From contig NW_022204977.1 in NCBI RefSeq assembly GCF_008831285.2, positions 17,501 to 35,160 of the forward strand: 17,660 nt of DNA. Reading direction: 5' to 3'. The notes beneath the pieces were generated by a model. That model saw only the letters and a list, made by a program, of their open reading frames with translations. It did not search any database and was not told where the DNA came from. The translations under genes were made by a program, and so were the position numbers. Positions 1 through 8,047 of the stretch are shown here, piece by piece. Every line of letters starts with the position of its first letter. Position 1 is the stretch's first letter. Source of the stretch: Nymphaea colorata. Its lineage: Eukaryota; Streptophyta; Magnoliopsida; Nymphaeales; Nymphaeaceae.

Positions 1-731
1 CCCTCGGCCTGCAGTGCTCGCTGTTCCCCGACAGCGCCTGCGGTGTCCTTTGGGACCGGATCAGGTACACAAGTGGATTCACGAATGGTCTGGAACATTT
101 ATGGTAGACTAGGTGATTTTCGCGTTAGCCCCTTTTACCCGGGAGCGATCGCCCAAATCACCTGCGTAGGAGATTGATGCTCGGTTTGACGGATCCCCGT
201 TGCCTTTGCTGTTTGCTTCTTGCTTGTTTTTATCGGTTGTTCCACGACGGTTCGGTTTGATCGAGAATCTATCTCGCGTTTCAACATTATGCGCCTCCCA
301 AGTTCCGCTTGTCCGCATGGCTATGCCGGCGTGAAGGCGGCCGTTGGGAAGCGCCTGATGTCTTGGCGCATGAGTGGCGTTGGCTGCGTCTCCCATCGGC
401 GTCATGGCTGTTTTGGTTTGCCATGAACCGTTTGGGTGATGTGCTTGTTATATTGGTGTGGTTGACGCTAAGTTTGTTTTGCCCCTACGTTTGGTCTCTG
501 TATTGCTGCCGCTTTGGTGGAACGCCGTCTTGTTAAGGACATTAACGCAGCCCATCCGCATGGTGTGCGGAGGGCTTGGGCGTGCGGCTTTTGGCCTCTC
601 AGCTTTTGTGCTGATCGTTGGTTATTTCTGTCGTTACGTCGGCTTTATGGATTCTCAGTACGTTTCGGGCGCCGGTGGGCAGTTTTTTAATGCTGTTCTT
701 CCTAAAACGTCTCCGCAGTGATGTCAAAAAC
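1..731. other. Unassigned flank, no gene recognised
   Basis: This stretch lies outside the inferred outer LTR, which starts at 732. Short ORFs occur on both strands, but none shows a recognisable domain and several overlap one another. The plus strand is rich in T and G between about 200 and 720. I see no tRNA, terminal repeat or microsatellite. It is probably the host or transposon sequence into which the outer element inserted. If so, the five bases before 732 (AAAAC, 727-731) would be its target duplication, but the matching end lies beyond the window. Confidence 0.5.
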
Positions 732-1845
732 TGTTAGCACTACCGGCGGGCCAATGAGACCGACCGAATAGCCCTAAGTTCCAAGACCTTCTTGAGGAGC
801 ACTCTAAATTATTCGAACCCTAAACAAATTAATACACTTGTCTACCCGGGACAGGACCCGGCGCAAACCGATAGGACAGGATACAAAAGCTGGGTTTCCA
901 AAACCTATCTAAGGATCCTACTACAAAACTAGAATGGTGAGAGGCTTTACAGCGGATCGATAACTTAAGCATCGCAACTACTCGCAATCACACGCAACCA
1001 CAATCTATCGAGCAACCACACCGACATAGGTAGGACAAGTCCGTGGCCGTGTCGTTGACTGTGTTCGAGGTGCCGTAGGGACGAGGACTGAGCCGGGCTA
1101 AAATTCAAACAAAACAAACTAGATGCAACCTAGAACTCAAATCAAAACACCGCCGGCTTCAAGGGGAGGAGGCGTACAGCAAGCCTTGGCTTAACGAATG
1201 AAAACCGGGAGGCACAGCCCGGGTATTGCAGCAACGGTACAGAAGGCATTGAGGAGCTCCACGGAGCTATGCTGCAAGGGCGTCGCGGGCCGCGGGTTGC
1301 TGCCGCAAGGAAGCGGCCGGCTTCCGAGTGCCGGTCGCGAGTCACGAACTGGCCGGCGACGCTGTCGCCTGTCGGTTGCAGCGCTCTGCAGGAGGGATGC
1401 GATCAGGTCGGCCGCGGTGGTGGAGGTGCTGTCGACCGGACGTCAGGCGAATGACCGATCGGTCTCGGCCACAGGGAAGCAGAGGCACAACCGCAAGAGT
1501 GGCATAGGGCGCGACCACCTGTCACGCGGGTGCTGCCTGAGGTGTCGTGACGACGAGGGGGGCTAAAACCACAAGGGCTAGCCGACCTGCCTGTCGCCGG
1601 AGTGGCTCGGCCACGTGCGTCGGTCTGGCCGACGGATGAAGGGCCAAGGCGCGAGTGAAGCGCCGGCCTGGCACGGGAAAGCGGTGAGGCTATCCCGCGC
1701 GGTCTCCTAATCCTAACTAGGCCGAGGATGGGCTAGGTGCGAGGGGGCTCTATAGGTGGCCGGTCTAGTCAAGATTGGCAAAGGCTGGGGTAGGCCGAAG
1801 GATCTTGAGTCTAGGTGGGAATACGGTTACCTAACAGAGGGAGGT
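732..1845 (-). repeat. Outer retrotransposon LTR, left part (interrupted)
   Basis: This is inferred to be the distal part of the outer element's 3' LTR, cut from its other part (14469-16984) by the inner insertion. Three observations support the start at 732. The sequence begins TGTTA, matching the TAACA at 16984. The motif CCAAGACCTTCTT sits 49 bases from this start, and CCAAGACCTCTT sits 50 bases from the start of the inner LTR. Further similarity (CTACTACAAAACTAG against CTACTACAACAAG) follows in the same order. No gene is recognised here: the ORFs of 61-122 codons around 1142-1566 overlap one another and look incidental. Rejoined, the LTR would be about 3.63 kb. Other possible starts (15728, 16128) were considered and are less well supported. 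Confidence 0.6.
1841..1845. repeat. Target-site duplication GAGGT, left copy
   Basis: GAGGT directly precedes the TGTTACATCC start of the inner element. The identical five bases directly follow its GTAACA end. Five-base duplications are usual for Ty3/gypsy integrases. Confidence 0.93.
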
Positions 1846-3113
1846 TGTTACATCCGCCCTTGTAGCGCCTCAAAGCCGCCGACGAACGTAACCTCCCAAG
1901 ACCTCTTAGTGGTAATGTAGCTGGCCCAAGATTGGCCTTACAAAATTTCAACCCCGGCTGGACACAATCCCAGCTCAAATGCCCTTGGGTAAGGATACAA
2001 GGAATGGTTTACCCTTTGCTAACTAGGTCTGAACCTACTACAACAAGTTGGGTTCGAGGCCGTACAAGCGTAGCGTACAACAATAGCTCATTCCTCACTC
2101 AATCCAGCATTCATCATTCGTATCAAACCATTCATACAATCCCTAGGACGTGCAAACCATCACCATGCACCCTAGGAAGGTCCGTAGTCCGGGTTCGTGT
2201 CCTTAGCTATCGAGCTTTGGAGGTAACCCAGCACTACACGCCCGGAGGCAAGGCTGAAAACAAGTGCACCCGCCCTCGAATCTATAGGGTGATTCGGGTG
2301 CCTACCTGGCTGAAGCTAGTTCAGCAAGCGACCAAGGGCAAAGGCCAAAGCCCCTTGGTAATCAGCACGTCGGTCTTCGCAAGCGAGGCGCCCGTTCAAG
2401 TTGGTCTCTCCTCCTTGCTCAAGACGTAGACAGCATAGTTACTGTTTTGTAATTCAGCAACTCAAACGGGAGAAGGGATTGCACTTAGCTGGAAACGTTG
2501 GAACCCCTAGTGCTGTGATGAAGTAGGGGGAAGCTAGCGCTGACAAGGTGACAGCGTACACCCTTCTTCTCCCGGGATCAGCTCAGCACACGGTTGCTGG
2601 ACTGCTCCTCCTTCTCAGCAATACACTCCAGAAAATGAATAGAGAAGGTTACTGTCGAAAATAGCAAGGAAACGGAGTATTCCCAAGCATCGTTAGGAGA
2701 CTTCACCGTGAGAACGTTTTACCCCTGTTCGTTGTTGAGTTAGGGGGAGGCAAGCGCCGCTTAGCCCGGCGTAAGCTATGTCTCCTAACCGGTGTAGCTG
2801 CAATGGATTAGGCCCTGCTGTCCGCAACACCCTCCACCGTTGGGCTACAATGCACTTCAAACAAGGGCGAGCGAATCACTGGAAAAGACAATGATTAAGA
2901 GCAGAATTTCGAATGTGGAGAGGCGTCACCAGATTGAGGATTAAACCCCTGGAGCTAGACGATGAAGGGGTGAGGCAAGCTTCGATTGACGCCGAAGCAC
3001 GCGCGCTGTCCTGGACAGCTTAAGCTCCCTGGTTCTCTGGTGAAGGTTCTGGATTCTCAGGCTTTGCCGATCTTCCAAAAATCATTAAAAATCATCCACA
3101 GCTCGGATTGGGC

Positions 3114-3375
3114 TGAAATTTGGTGGGTAGCTGCCTCTGATGATTATGAAGGGACGCTCCAAAAATCACTGCAATCGGAGCCCTCTAAGGTCAAGTCGTT
3201 GAAGCTGAAGGCGCCGAACTGTCACAGTCAACAGGCTCTGTTCAGGAACAGAACAGAACGCAGGCGAGTTCCAGAGTAGTCCGTCTTCAAAAATTCATTC
3301 CCGTTGATCCAGACACCCAAAAATCCTGAAATTTGGTTTGAAGGGAGCTGACACACCAAGGTTTGGACGCCCAAA
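3114..3375. repeat. Diverged internal duplication within the LTR
   Basis: TGAAATTTGGT occurs at 3114 and 3327, each followed exactly 38 bases later by GGACGC (3152 and 3365). CCAAAAATC flanks both units. The offset is 213 bases. The same arrangement is present in the right LTR (TGAAATTTGGT at 11553 and 11766, GGACGC at 11591 and 11804). This looks like an old duplication inside the LTR that predates the present insertion. Confidence 0.6.
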
Positions 3376-5007
3376 AGATTGGGCCCAAACAAGACCTCCT
3401 TGGGCAAGACGTTGAGCAGTTTTGGAGCTGGACGCCGCAAGGTGGAGCTCTGTTCAGGACGACAGGAATGTTCAGACAGCTTCGGCTTCAGATCTTCGTT
3501 CCAGTCATTTCCTTCGTCCAATGAATGCCAATTTCACCGGAGACTCCTAAGACACCAAGGAAGAACTCCCAAGAGGCCCGGCTCAGATTCCTCTCAGGTG
3601 ATAGCTCCTGGAAGGCACGCGACGCTGCAGCAGTGTTCATCCACTCAGGCGGGTGCAGGAAGGATTCCAGAGCTTCAATCGATTCTCCGGGTGATCATTC
3701 TCAATCAAAACGTTAATCCAAGCATTAGATATCAGGAATAGAGCAAGAACAACAGATTAGAACGAAGGAGGATAGTCAGATCACCGGATTTGGTGGTTTT
3801 CCCCAAATTCTAGTGAAGATGGGGGCGCTGCCGCCGTTCGGGCGGAGATTACAGACTTCCACCGCCGTTCTTTTTCAGATTCAGGCCGTCGATCATATCT
3901 CAGTCATCCGACGTCGGATTTTGGGCCTCCTTAGCTTGAAATGTGCGTAAGGATGTTAGGAAGGCAACCACAGTGGCCGATCGTCGAGATTGTACACCAT
4001 TTTCTTCAGATTTGCAGGTTTCCAGGGACTGGTCGGCGGCAAAATTGGGGAAAACAGTCCAGGCTATTCAAACTGCGATATCTCCCTCATTTCTTGTCGG
4101 ATTTGGCTCATTCCGGGTTCATTGGTTTCGTATTGATGAGGGGAAAGTCACAGAAGCGTCGGATCATCCAAAACCCTCTCTGTATTTCTTCAGATTCGCG
4201 TTTTATCAGGGTTCAGGGACTGTTTTACAGAAACCGGTTGAAGGCTATTCCGTTTTTCGTTTTCCTTCCGATTCCTTTGCGTTTCTCCTCGATTTCTCGC
4301 AGCAATAACATTACAGAAGCAAGAGTAAACACATGCTACAGAAATCGCTTAGTCTCCCATCGATTTGAATCCCTGCTCACAGTGTTAGACGAACGGAAGG
4401 ATTCCGCCCGAATGCGCTGCTCACAATCGTTAAAACCGATCGAACGACTCTTCAATCCAGCGACAATCGCCCGAGCTACCTTCGGTGGATTCCAAACGAG
4501 TTAGAAGCACCTCCGGCGTCAGCAGCGTTAGAGCCACCTTCTGGAACGAACGGACAACTAGAGGAAGCCGTGGGAGATCAAGGCTTACCTCTTGAAGACC
4601 GCCGGATGTCGTTTTCAGCAGGGAAGGCGTTGCTGAAACCAGCGCAGCCACATCCGCTGCTCTCCCTTGACGAACGCAGCCTCACAGCAGCTCCGTGGTC
4701 GAGCTACCAGCACTCCGATCGTCTTCTCCACGGTTCCGGCCAGGGGCTTCACAGAACCTCCGTTTTCAGCAAATGGGAGAGGAAGAACTCGCAGCCGAGC
4801 GTCCGGTGCTGGCCTCCGGCGCCAGCCCTCTGGTTGCTCGTCTTTCCGACCGCACTCCGGCGTCTTCTCCGGCCAATGGCTTCTCAGAGAGGAAGGGAGT
4901 TGCAGGTTTTGGGAGGGCAAGCATGGCAGCCGCCCATGGTGACAAGCTCTCACACGAGAGAGAAGAAACCCAATTCTATTATGCAAAAACTTAGGGTAAA
5001 AGTTCCA

Positions 5008-5033
5008 TCACTTAGCTTATAAAGGCTAAGTGA
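5008..5033 (-). promoter_or_regulatory. TATA-like core inside a 9-bp inverted repeat (left LTR)
   Basis: TCACTTAGC (5008-5016) and GCTAAGTGA (5025-5033) are perfect inverted repeats around an eight-base spacer, TTATAAAG. Read in the element's direction the core is CTTTATAAGC; on the plus strand it is TATAAA. The position, about 1 kb from the LTR's U3 end, suits an LTR promoter. Transcription would then start to the left, near 4980-4995. This is an inference from position and motif, and an antisense plus-strand promoter is also possible. Confidence 0.45.
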
Positions 5034-5219
5034 CTCGGGACGCCCCTGAACCGTCCCGGTACAAGAGCAAAAGCTGAAATAAAACATGTACAAAGTGAAT
5101 CGGTACGGCCGAGACGGCCTACCAACAAGACTCCAACTCGGGTCTCCCTTCCGCTCCTGGGTGCTGCCTCGATGCCTCGCCTGGGTCCTAACCCACTTCG
5201 TCTAGACTCGGTCTAGACG

Positions 5220-5430
5220 GCCTTCGTATCTGCCCGTCTCAGTTTCCTGGACTGTCTCTGTTCCGGACGCCAGGACATCCTCTGTGCCTGTCCTGTGGCT
5301 GTCCGTCCTGTCTGTCAGCTCTGTCTCTGTTCTGAACGCCTGAACGACCCCTGTTCCTGTCCAGTCCGTGCGTCCTCCGTTTGACAGTCTAGAACTCGTC
5401 AGTCTCTGCCCAGAACACCCTGTCTCCATG
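5220..5430. repeat. TGTCC/CTGTCTC-rich degenerate repeat tract in the LTR
   Basis: Many short CTGTC, TGTCC and CCTGT units follow one another. A longer unit, CTGTCTCTGTTC then CGGACGCC or TGAACGCC, occurs at 5252-5271 and 5321-5340, 69 bases apart. The same tract is present in the right LTR at about 13678-13890. On the minus strand it encodes a Thr/Glu-rich repetitive ORF, which I take to be incidental. Confidence 0.55.
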
Positions 5431-5687
5431 GTGTGTCCAGCAAGCTGAGCCCCGCATGCTAAGTCCAGCCCACTCGCTCGAGTACGTCTGGCTTGGCCTG
5501 GGTGGGCAAAGTGGCCTCACCTTGTCCAAGCTCTATGGCATGAAGTCCTCCAATCAACGGGCTAGCCTCACTCGCAGTAAATGCACGGGTGGAGTGTGGG
5601 GCTGTCATCTCGTCAACCTCCCTTGGCGCGTAGTACCCTCGTCGTGCTCTCCTCCGCGATGCTGGCGCGTTCGGGCTCTTGGCGTCG

Positions 5688-7046
5688 TCATCGGCAACCG
5701 CGGCCGTGGCCCTCCATGGGTAACCTCCTTTGCGTCCCGGTCCCGCACCCTGCAAAACACGTTAGCCTCACAACAAAAGGAAGCAGGGTCAGTGGCTGCG
5801 GGTGCTTTCCCCGCTCGGCGTGGGCGCTCGGCGCCCTCATCTCTCGGCAGCCTCGCGACGGTGTGCTGGCCCGCGCCACCTTCGGCCGTGCTCGGCCCTC
5901 TTCGGCGCTCGTGGCCGACACTCGTCCGGCCTTGTAGCTGGCTGGTCTCGTCACCCGGTCGGCCATCGGCGGCATGTCGGCAGTCCTCGGCCAACTCCTA
6001 GGCGGACCTGTAACAGATCCACCCCCCTTAGAACGAGCTTGTCCCCAAGCTCGACCTTGGCAGTCCCCTAGGGTGAACCGACCACTCTTACCCAGCCAGG
6101 CCTTGCTTCTAGCTGGTCCATAATCCCGCTGCAACAGCCCCAGTAATGTCCTTCGCTGGTCTTGATGTCTTGGGTTGTCACTTAATATCGCTGCCCCATG
6201 CAACCTTCCTCGATCATAGACTTGGCCTTTAAGCCTCTTTGGCCTTACCCTACAACGATCTCCAAGTGCTGCCAATTCGTTTTCCAGTTTGGCCTTGAAC
6301 CATCCTATCAATAGTAGAGGGTAGCATGGTCCATAATCGATCGGGAGTCGTCCAAGTTGGGACTCCATTCTCTTGTGAAGTTCCTTATAACATTTTGTTG
6401 CCGACCCTTGTATGGACTTCCCATGGTCAAAAATCAGCCTAACTTGTGGGTGCACTTCAGCCTTAAGATAATGTGCAAACGTTGGCATGTGAAGACTATT
6501 ATTGGTCTTAAGAACGAAGGTGGTGTTTGGGAGTTGCTTCAACACGTTCTGCCCAAGATCTGCCCATTCTAGCTGGCCACAGTTCCCATTCTTACGGGCT
6601 GAAAAATTTGTGTTGTCATCGCCATCCTCCTTAGATGATGCCTCACTCGCTGTGAAGGTACTCCATGGTATTGATTCCAGCTGATCATAAAGGGTTGCCG
6701 CTACCCCAATGTGGTCCATAGGGGCGAGCTCTTTGTTCTCATGGATTTCAGCATTCTTAATGTTTTCATTTCGCCTTTCTAGAGTTTGATGCTCACCCGT
6801 TTTCAGGTCCTTTAATAAATCTGAAATTTTATCCTTAGAAGTCGGGAATTGACCGGTTGGTTTCTCACGGGTTGCCACAGCCTCATCCTCTTCATCCGAT
6901 TCATCCGAATTCTCAGCCTGCTCTTCTTGGGGGCCATTGCCTTGCCCATGAGCTGACGCACTTAGGAAGGTTCTTTGCTCATTCTGTCGTTGGACGTACA
7001 TTTGCTCTAATAGTTCGTCATTCTTTGCTACAATCCGTCTAATCAT
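5688..7046 (-). CDS. Unrecognised ORF2 replacing pol, reading into the LTR
   Basis: I do not recognise this protein. From the ATG at 7046 it has 452 codons, and the frame is open back to 7115. About 343 codons lie in the interior and the rest read through the polypurine tract into U3 of the 3' LTR. The first 120 residues hold a charged, possibly coiled stretch (RRIVAKNDELLEQM), a Ser/Glu/Asp-rich acidic run and a DKISDLLKDLK segment. The middle contains better-mixed sequence (around VLKTNNSLHMPTFAHYLKAE, then KELHKRMESQLGRL) that could fold. There is no RT, RNase H or integrase motif. The last interior residues, GQARSKGGGSVTG, resemble the outer element's pol end, GQAQFREGESVTG, in the same register over the polypurine tract. 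ORF2 is in the -1 frame relative to gag-protease and overlaps it by up to 55 bases. It may continue that protein through frameshifting, or be split from it by a one-base error. Confidence 0.55.
   Translation of the reverse strand: MIRRIVAKNDELLEQMYVQRQNEQRTFLSASAHGQGNGPQEEQAENSDESDEEDEAVATREKPTGQFPTSKDKISDLLKDLKTGEHQTLERRNENIKNAEIHENKELAPMDHIGVAATLYDQLESIPWSTFTASEASSKEDGDDNTNFSARKNGNCGQLEWADLGQNVLKQLPNTTFVLKTNNSLHMPTFAHYLKAEVHPQVRLIFDHGKSIQGSATKCYKELHKRMESQLGRLPIDYGPCYPLLLIGWFKAKLENELAALGDRCRVRPKRLKGQVYDRGRLHGAAILSDNPRHQDQRRTLLGLLQRDYGPARSKAWLGKSGRFTLGDCQGRAWGQARSKGGGSVTGPPRSWPRTADMPPMADRVTRPASYKAGRVSATSAEEGRARPKVARASTPSRGCREMRAPSAHAERGKHPQPLTLLPFVVRLTCFAGCGTGTQRRLPMEGHGRGCR
6016..6030 (-). 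other. Polypurine tract of the inner element
   Basis: Read on the minus strand the sequence is TAAGGGGGGTGGATC, immediately followed by the TGTTACAGG start of the 3' LTR. This is the expected plus-strand primer position for an LTR retrotransposon. It fixes both the orientation and the inner edge of the left LTR. Confidence 0.92.
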
Positions 7047-8047
7047 GGTCAACGCATCAGTTAGAGTGAAATGGGGCTTCTCAGCTGGTGGTTGCTCTCT
7101 AATGGTGGCTGTCCATCATCACCCACCTTAGCTCCCTCGGGTGCCTTAGCAACCTGTTCTTTCTTGCGTACCATGGCTGGACTTGCGCTCAAGACGTTAG
7201 CATGTTTAGTGCGTTCAAGCTTTGCTGGAATTGGCATCTTGTTCCGAACAGGAACACGACTGCTGGTCTTTTTTTGTTGCTGCATTTTATCGGGTTTGGT
7301 AGAGGACTGAATCTTCCTTATTGCCTCCCGCAAATTATACGCTGCTGGTAGGGGATCTTTCAATGGTTCCTTTGAAAGTTGTTGATTTCGGTTCTCTGTT
7401 TTCAGTGAAGGACCATTTACAAAGTTGCTCCTTGTTCGGGGCTTAGGCCTCCTTCCTAAATCTGAGGTTGCCAAAATATCTTTCAGCTTGTTCCCTTTTT
7501 GCTGATCTGCCCGGTGGTGGATTTTCTGATTTTTATTTGGCTTTGAATGGCTGCTGGTTGACTTAAGCGAAATGGCAGTAGAGGGCTGTAAGCTTGCTGC
7601 CTTCGTTGGCCCACACCTCAAGGGGTTCGTTGAACTTTGTGGGCTGTAATTATGCAATCTATTATGACCAACTAAGGGCAGTAGTGGTTCACAATAGTTG
7701 GATTCCCTCTTGTGAGTTGTCCCACTACTAGTTGCATACCCGAACGTGAAGTTGCTGATTCGGGGGTGATACAACCTTGTTTTAGCCAAAGTGAACCCAC
7801 GATACTCATGGGGTGAAGAACTGGAATGGTCATTAGGGGATGGATCCCCATAGTCGTCTCCCCATTCTTTGCAAGATTCCTCACTTGACTGATCCTCGAT
7901 TTCATTGGTAGTCAACCGTTCATCCTCACTATGTTGGCTCGCTTTGGAGTATTCATCTCCTTGATCGGAACTCTCAGAACCGGTTTGTTGATCATCACCT
8001 TCCTCTTCATCCATCTCCTCAATAGGATCGCAGTCCTCACTAGCGTA
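6060..8047 (-). other. Unidentified module in the place of RT, RNase H and integrase
   Basis: Upstream of 8047 the polyprotein is normal Ty3/gypsy: protease, linker and the lead-in to RT (LKDFIDLFEEPS). The usual Leu-Pro-Pro...Asp-His start of RT should follow. Instead the frame continues into an acidic, Ser/Glu/Asp-rich sequence, then a Lys/Arg/Gln/Ser-rich one, then ORF2. Pol-like sequence returns only next to the polypurine tract, roughly below 6060. About 2 kb of mostly open sequence therefore stands where about 3 kb or more of pol is expected. Known routes are capture of a host transcript or acquisition of an additional ORF by a non-autonomous lineage. Which one applies cannot be decided from this window, and the left edge is approximate. 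Confidence 0.65.

Larger units (their letters stand above)
1846..6015 (-). repeat. 3' LTR of the inner element (4,170 bp)
   Basis: Begins TGTTACATCC and ends GGACCTGTAACA. It repeats at 10294-14463 with about 45 differences by eye, roughly 60% of them one- or two-base length differences. Because the element reads leftwards, U3 starts at 6015. A TATA-like core lies at 5017-5024, about 1 kb into the LTR, which leaves about 3.1 kb of R plus U5. ORFs occur on both strands (for example 2986-3279 plus, 97 codons, unchanged in the other LTR), but they match nothing I recognise and I do not call them genes. The C-terminal part of the minus-strand ORF at 5688-7046 reads into this U3. Confidence 0.95.

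Noticed and set aside
220-721. Plus-strand ORFs with hydrophobic stretches resembling small membrane proteins
   Set aside because: Several short overlapping frames in T/G-rich sequence with no recognisable family or promoter.
2986-3279. 97-codon plus-strand ORF, repeated unchanged at 11425-11718
   Set aside because: Duplication is explained by the LTRs. It runs antisense to the element, has no recognised domain, and lies in a generally well-conserved segment.
4570-5022. Overlapping ORFs on both strands in the LTR
   Set aside because: At least four frames are open at once, which points to GC-rich low-stop sequence and not to a gene; frame lengths also differ between the two LTR copies.
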